A stretch of DNA of 64,000 bases, from the NCBI RefSeq assembly GCF_003711225.1, contig NZ_CP031030.1, forward strand, positions 4,402,001 to 4,466,000. The letters are read 5' to 3'. Of this stretch, positions 1 to 9,656 are shown piece after piece (position 1 is the first letter of the stretch; every line of letters starts with the position of its first letter). The translations under genes and the position numbers were made by a program. Source of the DNA: Runella sp. SP2 (lineage in GTDB: Bacteria > Bacteroidota > Bacteroidia > Cytophagales > Spirosomataceae). Under the pieces are notes generated by a model. It had not been told where the DNA came from. It saw only the letters and a list, made by a program, of their open reading frames with translations, and did not search any database.

Positions 1-534
1 CGTCACCGTCGCTGTAGCAGAAGTGGTTTGCGAACAAACACCGCTTTTTACCAAAGCACGGTAGTAGGTCGTTTGGGTTAAGTTACTCGCAGTCAGTTCC
101 GTCGTCGTGTTGGAAATGTCAGTTACTCCGCTGAAATCAGAACTCAAAGACAATTGCCACTTTTGAATGCTTCCCGTTTGACCCGATAGGGTTAAAACCG
201 TGCTGTTCGTCCCCGAACAAACTGTGGTCGAGCCTGAAATGCTGCCTCCCACGCTCACGGGGTCAACCGTCACTGTCGCTGTAGCAGAAGTGGTTTGCGA
301 ACAAACACCGTTCTTCACTAAGGCACGGTAGTAGGTCGTTTGGGTTAAGTTACTCGCAGTCAGTTCCGTCGTCGTGTTGGAAATGTCGGTCGCTCCGCTA
401 AAATTGGAACTCAACGACGATTGCCACTTTTGAATGCTGCCCGTTTGGCCCGACAAGGTTAAAACCGTGCTGTTTGTCCCCGAACAAACCGTGGTCGAAC
501 CTGAAATGCTGCCTCCCACGCTCACGGGGTCAAC
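1..534 (-). repeat. Tandem 267-bp (89-codon) coding repeat
   Basis: The sequence at 1-267 recurs at 268-534 with few substitutions; for example GTAGCAGAAGTGGTTTGCGA occurs in both at the same phase. The period of 267 bp keeps the reading frame and encodes 89-residue Ig-like units (motif VCSGTNSTVLTLSGQTGSIQ). More copies may follow outside the window. Confidence 0.9.
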
Positions 535-3252
535 CGTCACACTACCCATAATATCGTCTGATACACAACCAGTTGTGCCATTTTTAACCGTGAGAGTAAA
601 GGAAAGCGAACTTCCCGCAGCGGCAGGGCTTAAATTGACCGTGATGGGGTTGGACAAACTTCCGTTAGTGGTGGAGGAAATACCTGCCCCCGAAATCGAA
701 TATTGGTTGGGCGATTGAGTGGGATTAGTGTATGGAATCGTAAACGACGTAGCCCCTGCGCAAATGGGAGTAATCGTGCCTAGGGTAAGGCTAGGTTTAA
801 TCGGATCAGTAAGCATTGTCGTTGCTACATTGGAGGCACACCCAGGATTAGGTGGCCCTATCAGACTGACCACATTAACGCTATAGGTAGCAGCACTGAG
901 TCCGTTGATTACAATTTGGCCACTGGCATCGGTCGTCACATTATCCCCAGACGCAGGCGAACCAACTGCCCCTCCACTGTAGATGAGTTGATACTTTGTC
1001 ATCGGGACCAAGTCAGATACTGTGATGGTTCCGTTTTGGCCATTACAAGTCGTTGGATCTACCTTGGACAAAGAGATGATGGGTGGAATATCTGCGACAC
1101 GAACCTGGTTACTGGTCAGCGAACACGTGTTTTCCGTCACTTTGACTTGAAAACGACACCAAGAATCGGCGGGGGTAACCAAGCTAATATTGAATGTTTG
1201 GTCGCTGTCTAAGCTACCATTTAGGGTAAAAACAGTCGAACCAACCCCCGCAGGAGTGGCCAAAAAGACACTGGTGACCGTGTTAGTGATAGCTTCTGCC
1301 ACGATACCATAAATGTTGGGCGTTTGCAAACCCACCGAAATGGTCGTAAAAGCATCTCCCCCCAGGTTGGTCACGGCTAACCCTTGTGGAGTGGCCACAT
1401 AGATAAAGTTATTGGCAACTGAGATGGCCTGAATAAGATTATCTGGCAGTTCACTATTGGAAGTGTTGAAAGATACCCAATTCAGGCCACCATTGGTAGA
1501 AATACTGATGCCACTGTCTGTTCCCGCATACATGATGCCGTCTTTGAAAAAAATGGCAGTAATGTTGTTGCTGAGGAGACCATTGGCTATCTGAAAGGGA
1601 GAACTGAAAGTTGTACCGTTGTCGTTGGAAACATAAACCCCATTGTTGGTAGCAACATATACATTGGTACTTTCTACAAAGATATCAGCCACAGATACAC
1701 CAGAAAGAACGGTAGTAAAACTATTTGAATTGATGCGGCGAGACAAGCCACTGGTGGTGGCTGCATAAATGTAATCATTGCCACCGTTGGACGTAGCCAC
1801 CGAAGCGCGCACCTTTGCTATTGGAATTCCATTACCTGTACCAAACAAAGTGGGGAAGCTACTACCATTATTATTAGAGACATACAAGCCCTGGTCGGTA
1901 GAAACATATACGTTGGAGCCGCTGACAAAAACATCGTTGGTAATTTCTGTGGTTAGTACGGCTTCAGGATACGTAGCCCCACCGTTGCGGGAGATTACCA
2001 AGCCTTGGGCAGTTGCTACGTACACATTTACCCCATTTTTGGCAATTGAAACAGAAGCGGGTGTGGTGGTATTGGTAAAGGCTGGTGAACAAACCCGTTG
2101 CCATTGATAGGTATCGAACCCTGAGTTAGTACTAAAAGTCACAGGAGAGCCCAAACAAACGAAAGAATTGCTCGGATCAATTAATGTCGGACGAACAGAA
2201 GGAATGTTGTAGAGTCCGTATTCGCACCCCTCAAGTGGGCCAGTGCTGGCTACAATACGAATTTTATAATTATTTCCACTGATGTCATAAGGTATCACCG
2301 CCTGGATTGCACCTGATTTTGCCGTGGATGCTAAACGGCCAATTGTACGGAAAGTAGCAAAATTATCGTTACTGAGCTGAATGGTATAAATATTCCCTGC
2401 ATTGATTGGATCAGTAGCATTGAATTCGTAAAGCAAGTTGAGGGATTCTCCTTGGCAAAAAATCGAGCCATTGGCCTTCATAGATGACATGTCCGCATTC
2501 TTCAGGGTACCATTGCCAATTGGGAAGGGAGAGGATAGATTACTAACTACGCCAGCAGGGTTGCTGGATACAATCCGCATCCGGTAGCCATTGCCCGCAG
2601 GAACATTGGGAAAGTTTCCAGTAATCGTACCGTTGGCAACGGAGTTGACCGCAGCAATGTTAATAGGAGCGGCAAAGCTTCCAGATGCATTACTCAATTG
2701 AAGGGCGAAGGTATTTGCTGAAATGAAGTTACAGTCCAGCGTATAAGAAACCGAAATTGGATCACCCACACAATATGGACCTAATGGGTTTGGATAAATA
2801 GCCGTAACCTGGTCGCCTGATATGGTGAATGAGTTAGTAATTGCACTCCCCGCAGGGGAAACAGAACTCACCCTTAATCTATAAGACCTACTTGGGATTA
2901 CTGCTCCAAGGTTTCCAGAGATGGAACCAGGACTAACTCCTCCCCCAGGAGTAACGCTGCTAAGTATGGTTCCAGGGAAGTTCCCATTTGCATCACTCAG
3001 CTCAAGGCTTAAGCTTGTACTGGTGGTCCAAGCTGCAAAGTTAAACGTAACCGTTACGCTTGTGCTTGGGCACACAGTAGTAGTTGTGGGGGCTGCTGCA
3101 CTTGGTTGGGCAAACAGCGGACCACTCAACAAGAGAGCTGGTAACATGACCAGGAAGCATCTAAGAAAAAGCTTCCTTCGTTGTTCACTGAAGTGAAAAA
3201 GAAGAGCAGAAATTCCTAAAGGAAATTTACTAAAGAGTAAAGGTCTTTTCAT
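1..3252 (-). CDS. Large secreted multidomain surface protein, 5' part (runs off left edge)
   Basis: The frame stays open from ATG at 3252 to base 1, giving 1084 codons with no stop, so the C-terminus lies outside the window. Residues about 30-49 are a hydrophobic signal segment ending in LFAQ, preceded by an unusually long charged leader; an internal Met near residue 36 could be the true start. After that come two or three Ig-like stretches. Residues about 400-690 hold six units of roughly 45 residues with Asp-box-like motifs (SNDNGTTF, STNGGLNW, SRNGGATY), suggesting a sialidase/photosystem-assembly-like beta-propeller. Further on there is a SprB-like stretch and then tandem 89-residue Ig-like repeats. 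The architecture suggests an exported adhesin or matrix protein, possibly a type IX substrate, but the sorting domain cannot be seen. Its exact function is not recognised. Confidence 0.8.
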   Translation of the reverse strand, partial: MKRPLLFSKFPLGISALLFHFSEQRRKLFLRCFLVMLPALLLSGPLFAQPSAAAPTTTTVCPSTSVTVTFNFAAWTTSTSLSLELSDANGNFPGTILSSVTPGGGVSPGSISGNLGAVIPSRSYRLRVSSVSPAGSAITNSFTISGDQVTAIYPNPLGPYCVGDPISVSYTLDCNFISANTFALQLSNASGSFAAPINIAAVNSVANGTITGNFPNVPAGNGYRMRIVSSNPAGVVSNLSSPFPIGNGTLKNADMSSMKANGSIFCQGESLNLLYEFNATDPINAGNIYTIQLSNDNFATFRTIGRLASTAKSGAIQAVIPYDISGNNYKIRIVASTGPLEGCEYGLYNIPSVRPTLIDPSNSFVCLGSPVTFSTNSGFDTYQWQRVCSPAFTNTTTPASVSIAKNGVNVYVATAQGLVISRNGGATYPEAVLTTEITNDVFVSGSNVYVSTDQGLYVSNNNGSSFPTLFGTGNGIPIAKVRASVATSNGGNDYIYAATTSGLSRRINSNSFTTVLSGVSVADIFVESTNVYVATNNGVYVSNDNGTTFSSPFQIANGLLSNNITAIFFKDGIMYAGTDSGISISTNGGLNWVSFNTSNSELPDNLIQAISVANNFIYVATPQGLAVTNLGGDAFTTISVGLQTPNIYGIVAEAITNTVTSVFLATPAGVGSTVFTLNGSLDSDQTFNISLVTPADSWCRFQVKVTENTCSLTSNQVRVADIPPIISLSKVDPTTCNGQNGTITVSDLVPMTKYQLIYSGGAVGSPASGDNVTTDASGQIVINGLSAATYSVNVVSLIGPPNPGCASNVATTMLTDPIKPSLTLGTITPICAGATSFTIPYTNPTQSPNQYSISGAGISSTTNGSLSNPITVNLSPAAAGSSLSFTLTVKNGTTGCVSDDIMGSVTVDPVSVGGSISGSTTVCSGTNSTVLTLSGQTGSIQKWQSSLSSNFSGATDISNTTTELTASNLTQTTYYRALVKNGVCSQTTSATATVTVDPVSVGGSISGSTTVCSGTNSTVLTLSGQTGSIQKWQLSLSSDFSGVTDISNTTTELTASNLTQTTYYRALVKSGVCSQTTSATATVT

Positions 3253-3599
3253 GAGGTACCGATGATTAAAATTTAGCTTTAGACATTACTTAAAGCTACT
3301 TTGACGCCCTCAAAACACCAAATTTTAAGCGTTGCAAAAACGTTGCAATTTATAATATCCTGTATTTTAGATAGTTGCATCTATAGGTTTGTTAAAACTT
3401 CAACAAATAAGGAGTTTTGCTAGACAATAGAAAAGTAAGTAGTTAAGCAATAAAAAAGCAGGGTTATCGGATTGTTGGTTAGAATAAAGACCGACAGATT
3501 TTAATGGGCTTTCCCAAATTGAACCGTCAAAATATAATCGTAGCACTCGAATTTCGTGCTAATCGTCAGCACCGAACTTTGATTGCAGCATGAAAATAC
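3253..3599. other. Intergenic region, 347 bp
   Basis: Lies between the 3' end of the hexosaminidase gene and the start of the left-edge surface protein, so it should carry the promoter of the latter. It is A/T-rich and contains a direct repeat of GTTGCAA near 3331-3351. I see no coding sequence and no clear TAnnTTTG box. Confidence 0.5.
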
Positions 3600-6170
3600 C
3601 TACGGATTCACCTCTACCGTGCGGCTTGAGCGACCATTGGACGTAAACACCTTCATTTTAACCGTTTTGCTTACGGGCAAAGGCTGGTTATACACCTCAC
3701 TAGTCGCCGTCGGCTCGGTGCCATCGGTGGTGTATCGAATCGTCAAACCTGGAAGTTGGACATTGGCCTTTACTTGATTGTTTTCAATTACGGCTCCTGC
3801 CGTTGGCACCCGATACGCGTATCCACCCGCGCGAAAATCCAAACGAGGAAGTTCGCGCTTGCCGAGTTGATTGGCAAACACCGACCACGCTTTTTGATAG
3901 GCTTTGTCATCGTTTTTCTCCGCCCACGTTGGTGACAATGCCCATGCGCGTTCTGCCAACCCAAGCAATTTTGGCAACATCATGTATTCCATCCGTTCGG
4001 GTGAATTGACCGTCTCGCTCCACAATAACCCTTGAATCCCTACAATATTTTGTTTCCCGTACTCCGTCAAACGCTCTTTTCCATTGAAAATCGAACGATC
4101 GAGCGGATTGCCCAAACGGTCTTCTTTTGAATTTTTGAAATAATCGTATGGAATAAACGAAAAGGGCTTGTCAACGTCAGTGTATGCCCCCCAATAATAC
4201 CCAGGCTCATCAAACGACTTGTAGTAGGCCATGTCAAAATACTGATGTGTGACGCACGAAAGCACCACTTTGTAACCCGCATTGGCAAGGCGATAGGCCA
4301 AGTCTTCGGCTCCCCAGCCCAACACATTGTTCCACACGTCCACTTGTACCCCTTTTCCCACAAAATCAGGGTTTGGAATAACGTGGTTTTTACCGTCGAG
4401 CATGGTTTTGCGCATCGCTACTTCTTCCCAACCATACACATAAAGACCGCGTTTTTGGGCAATATCTATTACTTTTCCGTAAAAATAATACCAAAGGTCG
4501 TCGGTTGACTGGATACTCGGATTGTCACGACGCAACTGCTGCACCGCAGGCGATTGCGTCCACACGCCTCCTGGCACTTCGTCGCCGCCGTAGTGAATAG
4601 TTTCGAGAGGCGCGTTGGCATCGCGGTACATGGCCACGATTTCATCCGTTACTTTTTCCAAAAAACGATACGTTGACGGCATGGCTACGTTCATCACGTT
4701 ATCGTTCCACGACTGTACCGAACGATACACTGAGCGGTCGGCGGGGTCGTGCAGAAGGTATTTTTCAGCTTCTTCTTTTTGCCCTTGGGCCATTTTTTGC
4801 GAGTAGCGAGCTTTCATGGCCACCACAGCCGCCCGGGCGTGCCCAGGTGCTTCGATTTCGGGAATAACTTTGATGTGACGCGCAGTGGCATAACGCAACA
4901 ATTCCAAGAAATCTTGGCGGCTATAATAGCCCGTACCTGCATTCTGTGAAGCATCAGGGCCTGAACCGAAAGAAGGTTGAAGCAATTTGAGGGGGTCGGT
5001 TCCGTGGCCGCGCACGGCGCCAATCTGCGTCAATTCGGGTAAGGATGGAATTTCCAAACGCCAGCCTTCGTCGTCCGAAAAATGCAAGTGTAATACGTTG
5101 AGTTTGTAGGAAGCCATCAAGTCGAGCAACTTCATCACTTGCGCTTTTGAGTGAAAATTCCGAGCGACGTCGAGCATAATTGCACGGTGTCCAAAACGCG
5201 GCTGGTCACTTATTTCTACACCCGTTACCGACAAACTTGACTGCGTTTTTCCCCAAGCCGACGGTGTCAATAACGCCAACAACGACTGTACGCCGTAAAA
5301 AGCACCCGCTCGGTCGCCTGCCGTAATTTCAATTCCATTTGGGTTGACCATCAAGCGGTACGCCTCGCTAGGCATGGTTTCTTGTTTAAATACAATTCCA
5401 GTGGTTTGTTTTTCGGTAGAAAACGCCAAAGGCGAACCTAGCATCGACGAAAGTTGGCTACCCAAGTAGCTCGCCTCATCGCGAAACGCCTCAGATACAG
5501 ACAAAACGGTTTGAGGAGTAATGGAATACGCCCCGCCTCGTTCGCGGTATTGCTGTGGACTCGGGAGAATTTTCGGCAATTCTTTTTCGGCAATTTCCTC
5601 CGTCGCTTTGTTTTGATTAAAAATCATTTCGGGCGTAATCAACCCCAACTTATCTCCCGCAAAACGCTGGTATTGACGCGGTTGGGTAGAAGGCTTTATG
5701 GTATAATCGGTCAATGGATAACCACGCTCAGGCTGTTGATCCCACACCCAATACAAACCCGCGGGGGCGTCGGTAAAATTGACCACCCAAGCGGAAGAAA
5801 TAAACGAAATTGTGGTGGAAGCACCCGCTTTTAGCCCCTGAAACGCCGCCGTAGGCATCAATTGAAACAAATCACCGTTGACGTGTCGAATGGTAAAATC
5901 GGGAGAAACGGTGGTATCTATCGTACGAACATTGTTAAAAAACAAGCTCCATCCTGACTTGGGAAGGGCTTTTTTAGACGTATTTGTAAAAGTAAACGAA
6001 GTCAATGAAGCCGTTTTACCTTTGTGGTTGTTTTCCACAATTTCCCAGCTGATTTTCAAGGAAGGAGCAGCCAACTGCGCTTTCAGCGACACTGAACCAA
6101 ACAGCAAAAGAATAAAGAACAAACGCGCAGCGCTACGAAGAAATACAAATGAGTTGGTTGTCAGGCCCAT
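3600..6170 (-). CDS. Secreted beta-N-acetylhexosaminidase, GH20
   Basis: Removes terminal N-acetylglucosamine or N-acetylgalactosamine from glycans or chitooligosaccharides, probably in the periplasm or outside the cell. The 856-residue protein has a signal peptide (about 1-32, ending LKAQ), an N-terminal chitobiase carbohydrate-binding-like domain (about 40-190), a GH20b domain (about 200-320), the GH20 TIM barrel (about 325-780) and a short C-terminal chitobiase-type beta domain. The catalytic Asp-Glu pair of the substrate-assisted mechanism is visible in HYGGDE at 526-531 (D530, E531). HLHFSDDEGWRLE is the other family signature. Length fits four-domain bacterial family members. It stands alone, divergent from the GNAT gene, with its own promoter-like box at 6216-6223. 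Confidence 0.95.
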   Translation of the reverse strand: MGLTTNSFVFLRSAARLFFILLLFGSVSLKAQLAAPSLKISWEIVENNHKGKTASLTSFTFTNTSKKALPKSGWSLFFNNVRTIDTTVSPDFTIRHVNGDLFQLMPTAAFQGLKAGASTTISFISSAWVVNFTDAPAGLYWVWDQQPERGYPLTDYTIKPSTQPRQYQRFAGDKLGLITPEMIFNQNKATEEIAEKELPKILPSPQQYRERGGAYSITPQTVLSVSEAFRDEASYLGSQLSSMLGSPLAFSTEKQTTGIVFKQETMPSEAYRLMVNPNGIEITAGDRAGAFYGVQSLLALLTPSAWGKTQSSLSVTGVEISDQPRFGHRAIMLDVARNFHSKAQVMKLLDLMASYKLNVLHLHFSDDEGWRLEIPSLPELTQIGAVRGHGTDPLKLLQPSFGSGPDASQNAGTGYYSRQDFLELLRYATARHIKVIPEIEAPGHARAAVVAMKARYSQKMAQGQKEEAEKYLLHDPADRSVYRSVQSWNDNVMNVAMPSTYRFLEKVTDEIVAMYRDANAPLETIHYGGDEVPGGVWTQSPAVQQLRRDNPSIQSTDDLWYYFYGKVIDIAQKRGLYVYGWEEVAMRKTMLDGKNHVIPNPDFVGKGVQVDVWNNVLGWGAEDLAYRLANAGYKVVLSCVTHQYFDMAYYKSFDEPGYYWGAYTDVDKPFSFIPYDYFKNSKEDRLGNPLDRSIFNGKERLTEYGKQNIVGIQGLLWSETVNSPERMEYMMLPKLLGLAERAWALSPTWAEKNDDKAYQKAWSVFANQLGKRELPRLDFRAGGYAYRVPTAGAVIENNQVKANVQLPGLTIRYTTDGTEPTATSEVYNQPLPVSKTVKMKVFTSNGRSSRTVEVNP

Positions 6171-6215
6171 TGTAAAATAGGTTGAAGAAGTGGTTAGGAA
6201 CAGAAAAATGAGTTA

Positions 6216-6223
6216 CAAAAATA
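6216..6223 (-). promoter_or_regulatory. Bacteroidota -7 box for the hexosaminidase gene
   Basis: CAAAAATA on the plus strand reads TATTTTTG on the minus strand, a full match to TAnnTTTG, 46 bases upstream of the ATG at 6170. Confidence 0.5.
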
Positions 6224-6272
6224 CAAGAACATTCCAATCCGTGTACTTTTATAAAAATTACGTTTGAAACCT

Positions 6273-6734
6273 ATGCCACAATTTTCTACGCCATTCATCA
6301 TTGAAATGGCTTCCGTCACCGATTACATCGAAATCACCGATGTATGGGAAGCTTCGGTGCGCGCCACCCATCATTTTTTACCCGAATCTGACATTTTCTA
6401 CTTCAAACCTCTCATTCTCAACGAATACCTCAAAGCCGTTCATTTAGAATGTATTCGGAGTACCGACGGTGCTATTATGGGTTTTATGGGTGTCCACGGC
6501 GATAGTCTTGAAATGCTTTTTATTCACCCTGATGCTCACGGACAAGGATTGGGGGCGTTTTTTGTTCAACACGCCATTCATGAATTAGGCGTAACACGAG
6601 TCGATGTCAACGAGCAGAACCCGCAAGCCGTAGGTTTTTATCAACACATGGGTTTTCAAATCATTAGCCGCTCCGAAACCGATGGCTTGGGCAAACCCTA
6701 TCCAATTCTTCACCTAGAAAAAAGGAGTAATTAG
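6273..6734 (+). CDS. GNAT family N-acetyltransferase
   Basis: A 153-residue acetyltransferase expected to move an acetyl group from acetyl-CoA to an amine. The acetyl-CoA-binding motif A is clear around FIHPDAHGQGLGAFF (residues about 89-103, with the Q-x-x-G-x-G/A pattern as HGQGLG). The C-terminal NPQAVGFYQHMGF is the usual motif B segment. The N-terminal stretch TDVWEASVRATHHFL resembles YjaB-type small acetyltransferases. I chose ATG at 6273 over the in-frame TTG at 6264, because ATG is standard and no ribosome-binding signal favours the TTG. Substrate unknown. Confidence 0.88.
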   Translation: MPQFSTPFIIEMASVTDYIEITDVWEASVRATHHFLPESDIFYFKPLILNEYLKAVHLECIRSTDGAIMGFMGVHGDSLEMLFIHPDAHGQGLGAFFVQHAIHELGVTRVDVNEQNPQAVGFYQHMGFQIISRSETDGLGKPYPILHLEKRSN

Positions 6735-6763
6735 GAATTGTGAATTACGAGTCTGAGTGCCAA

Positions 6764-6779
6764 GGGTTGCTCACAACCC
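6764..6779. repeat. Small hairpin, GGTTG/CAACC family
   Basis: GGGTTG-CTCA-CAACCC, six-base arms and a four-base loop, just after the GNAT gene. One member of a dispersed hairpin family (others at 9611, 10182, 10215, 20708, 63334). Confidence 0.7.
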
Positions 6780-6833
6780 GCCCTATGTAACCAATAGAAA
6801 TTAAAAACAGGAAACACTAAACGCGAAACTCAA

Positions 6834-7370
6834 TCAACCCTTAACCACCGCCACGGTCACGAGCAGTTGGCCGACGTGCCGTTGGGTGTGCTCGGCGGCA
6901 TGGAAAAGAAGCCCCAATACCGTAGAAGGAATTTGAGCGCGTCCTACGCCGCGAACCTCCAACAGCGTAGAAGCATCGGTAGCGATTAGTTGGGCTAGGG
7001 CTTGGTCGATTTGCTGGCTAAAATGCTGAAAAAGTTCTTCAAACGACGCTTGTCCAGCCTGCGGTTTGCCTTCATTGGTCAGCCATTCGAGCTGCGAGGG
7101 ACTGAGCATATCGCCTTTGGCGTACGTAAAAAGGCGGTCTAATACTCCCGTAAGGTGCTGTAAATGAAACCCTACCGAGGCTACCCCAACGGGTCGTTCC
7201 CATAGTTTTTCGTTGGGAAACCCTTCGGCTATTTTTTCCACCTCTTCGCGGGCCTGTAAAAGCGCATGAGCCACGGGTTGTAGTAAAGCGGGAATTTCGG
7301 GGAGTGGGCCACGTAGCCACACTTCGAGGGTGGATGCAGGTTTCATCGCAGATTGATTGAATTGAAACAT
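6834..7370 (-). CDS. DinB superfamily protein
   Basis: A 178-residue four-helix-bundle protein of the DinB/YfiT type. These carry a metal site formed by three histidines; candidates here are in FHLQHL (first helix pair) and HAAEHTQRHVGQLL near the C-terminus. Known relatives act as metal-dependent thiol transferases or have no assigned role. The start is placed at ATG 7370 because the codon just upstream in frame is TTG; ATG at 7346 is another possibility. It is divergent from the OmpA-like gene and appears monocistronic. Confidence 0.85.
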   Translation of the reverse strand: MFQFNQSAMKPASTLEVWLRGPLPEIPALLQPVAHALLQAREEVEKIAEGFPNEKLWERPVGVASVGFHLQHLTGVLDRLFTYAKGDMLSPSQLEWLTNEGKPQAGQASFEELFQHFSQQIDQALAQLIATDASTLLEVRGVGRAQIPSTVLGLLFHAAEHTQRHVGQLLVTVAVVKG

Positions 7371-7468
7371 CAAATTAAGCGCAAAGAACTTTCTGATACA
7401 ACCTATTCCAAAAACATGACCAGCGATGGTTTTTGAGTTGCGGCTTCAAAAGAACAAATCAATTTCAC

Positions 7469-7476
7469 TACTTTTG
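7469..7476 (+). promoter_or_regulatory. Bacteroidota -7 box for the OmpA-like gene
   Basis: TACTTTTG matches TAnnTTTG fully and lies 30 bases upstream of the ATG at 7507. No good -33 TTTG is seen at the usual spacing. Confidence 0.5.
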
Positions 7477-7506
7477 GCATAGTATTCACCCTTTCCACTC
7501 TAGCCC

Positions 7507-8682
7507 ATGCGTTTCACTATCCTGTGTTTATGGTGTATTGTTGCGTTGTTGTCGAGCGTGCAAGCTCAGAGGACTGCCGTTTATCGTTTTAACAACTCGT
7601 TTGAAGAAGAGTCAGGCAAGCTCCCGAAACTAAAGGTGTTGGGTCAAGAAGGCACATTTCAAAACGAAAAACTTCCCGAACTCAAAAACCTCCAACGCAC
7701 TGTTTATGTATTCGACCGAAACTGTGGTTTACAGTTTGACAACCGTGCCGCCAATGGTTTCCTGAGCGGTTCATATACCATTGAGATTTACTTCCGATTT
7801 ACCTCCTTAGACAGCTGGAAACGAGTCATTGATTTTAAAAATCGTAAATCTGATAATGGGTGCTATATCTTCTACGGTAAACTCAATTTTTACAATTTCG
7901 CAGTCGGAACCAAAGCCCCCGTCAACCCCAACGAATATACCCACTACGTGGTGGCGCGGGATGCCAGAACAAACCAACTTAAAATGTACGTGGACGGGGA
8001 GTCTAAAGTTGAATTTACTGACCGTTTTTCCCAAGGCATCATCGACGAAGATGGCGTGCTCAACTTTTTCTTTGATGACCTTATCGTCAAAGACGAAGCC
8101 AGCGATGGCGCAGTAGCGATGATTAAATTGTACGACTACGTGGTTGACCCTGCGAGTATCAAGCGTGATTTTCAACTACTTGAAGAAAAAATCAGCCAGC
8201 CGTTGGTGGTGAACACCCCTACTCCCGTTGCTCCTCAGCCCGTGGTTTCTCCGCCTCTACCCAAGGAAGCCCCCAAAGAAAATACGCCCGAACCTCCCAA
8301 AAACTATACTTCATTAGACAACAAAAACGTTTCTGTTGGGAAAGCGATTGTATTGCAGAACCTGCGTTTTGCCCAAAGCAAGCCAGAATTGCTGCCTGAG
8401 TCGAGTGCGGAATTGGAGAATTTGCTCAAATTTATGCAAGAACACCCAACAGCGCACATCGAGCTACAAGGCCATACCGACAACCGAGGGGATTTTGATT
8501 TGAACCTAGCCCTCTCTCGTCAGCGGGTGGAAGTAGTGAAGGCTTTTTTGGTTAAAAAAGGTATTTCTCCCAATCGAATTACGGGCAAAGGCTTTGGTTC
8601 TAGTAGGCCAATTGCCAATAACAACCGCGAAGAAACTCGTCAGCTCAACCGCCGCGTAGAGCTGATTATTACAAAACTTTGA
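7507..8682 (+). CDS. OmpA family protein with N-terminal LamG-like domain
   Basis: A 391-residue envelope protein. Residues 1-21 are a signal peptide ending VQAQ. Residues about 55-235 resemble a concanavalin/LamG beta-sandwich (SYTIEIYFRF, HYVVARDARTNQLKMYVDGE). A proline-rich linker follows at about 235-275. Residues about 285-391 are a C-terminal OmpA domain with the peptidoglycan-binding pattern GHTDNRGD...LSRQRVEVVKAFL...NRRVEL. It should anchor to peptidoglycan in the periplasm. The next gene begins at or just after its stop codon, so the two are probably co-transcribed. Confidence 0.92.
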   Translation: MRFTILCLWCIVALLSSVQAQRTAVYRFNNSFEEESGKLPKLKVLGQEGTFQNEKLPELKNLQRTVYVFDRNCGLQFDNRAANGFLSGSYTIEIYFRFTSLDSWKRVIDFKNRKSDNGCYIFYGKLNFYNFAVGTKAPVNPNEYTHYVVARDARTNQLKMYVDGESKVEFTDRFSQGIIDEDGVLNFFFDDLIVKDEASDGAVAMIKLYDYVVDPASIKRDFQLLEEKISQPLVVNTPTPVAPQPVVSPPLPKEAPKENTPEPPKNYTSLDNKNVSVGKAIVLQNLRFAQSKPELLPESSAELENLLKFMQEHPTAHIELQGHTDNRGDFDLNLALSRQRVEVVKAFLVKKGISPNRITGKGFGSSRPIANNNREETRQLNRRVELIITKL

Positions 8683-8693
8683 AAATAACTGCC

Positions 8694-9587
8694 GTGAATA
8701 AACTTTGTTATTTGGTAAGTATCTGCGCCTTTTTAGTCATTTCGTGCGAAAAACCTACCCCAACTCCTGGTGAACCCACGGAGTTGTCTGAGAATTTTTC
8801 GGCAACCCCGACCGCTCACGCTGTTTCTCCTGCCGATGAACTTGACGAGGCTTCTGGCTTAGCCGATAGTAAAAAACAACCTGGTTTTCTCTGGACCCAC
8901 GAAGATGCTGGCTCGCCTGACCGCATTTATCTACTTGACCGCCAAGGTAAAATTGTGGCAAATTATTCCACTCCTTTTATCAATTATGACTGGGAAGACA
9001 TGGCCGTTGGCCCAGGCCCCGACGCCAATGAGTCATACATTTATCTGGCTGATATTGGGGATAATGGCAATGTTCGTGACATCAAACAAATCTACCGTTT
9101 TCCAGAGCCCAGCGCGTTAACCTCTACGATTACCAATTTTGATTGGATTCGTTTTCGCTTTCCCGACGGAGCTTATGACTCCGAAACGTTGCTGCTTGAC
9201 CCTTTGACAAAAGATATTTACGTTGTCACCAAATGGCTCACCAACGCGCGCGTGTATCGCTTGGCTTACCCTCAATCTACTACGGAAGTTATCACTGCCG
9301 AAAAAGTAGGAGAAATGACCGTCGGGGCTGATTTGACGGGTGGCGCAATTTCCACGATTGGAACCGAAGTTATCGTGCGAGGCTATACGGCCATTTATTA
9401 TTGGAAACGCAAAGCCACCGAAACTGTAGGCGAAGTGCTGCTCCGAGCTCCTACCAAAAGCTTACCGTATATCTTTGAGCCTCAAGGCGAAGCGGTTTGT
9501 TTTGATTTAAACAACAAAGGTTATTTTACCCTCAGCGAGCGCCGTAATGTTCCGTCGGTCAACTTGTATTTTTATGCGAGGAAGTAG
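8694..9587 (+). CDS. Putative lipoprotein, beta-propeller-like, unknown function
   Basis: The N-terminus from GTG 8694 reads MNKLCYLVSICAFLVISC, a lipoprotein signal with lipobox VISC, so the mature protein should begin at that Cys and sit in a membrane. An in-frame TTG at 8679, overlapping the upstream stop by four bases, is the alternative start. The body has repeated short beta-strand segments and the motif DWEDMAVGPGPD followed by YLADIGDN, seen in conserved bacterial propeller-like proteins, but I do not recognise a named function. It is directly downstream of the OmpA-like gene and probably in the same transcript. Confidence 0.8.
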   Translation: MNKLCYLVSICAFLVISCEKPTPTPGEPTELSENFSATPTAHAVSPADELDEASGLADSKKQPGFLWTHEDAGSPDRIYLLDRQGKIVANYSTPFINYDWEDMAVGPGPDANESYIYLADIGDNGNVRDIKQIYRFPEPSALTSTITNFDWIRFRFPDGAYDSETLLLDPLTKDIYVVTKWLTNARVYRLAYPQSTTEVITAEKVGEMTVGADLTGGAISTIGTEVIVRGYTAIYYWKRKATETVGEVLLRAPTKSLPYIFEPQGEAVCFDLNNKGYFTLSERRNVPSVNLYFYARK

Positions 9588-9610
9588 AAAGACAGCTGCA
9601 CTTAAACTCA

Positions 9611-9624
9611 GGTTGTAAGCAACC
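9611..9624. repeat. Small hairpin, GGTTG/CAACC family
   Basis: GGTTG-TAAG-CAACC between two convergent genes (lipoprotein plus, VOC minus). Confidence 0.6.
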
Positions 9625-9656
9625 CTCTGCACTCGATATTCTACCTTCGGCACTCG

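Noticed and set aside
434-3196. Plus-strand open frames in the first 3.2 kb
   Set aside because: They overlap a continuous 1084-codon minus-strand frame with a signal peptide and recognisable repeats, and they have no family features themselves.
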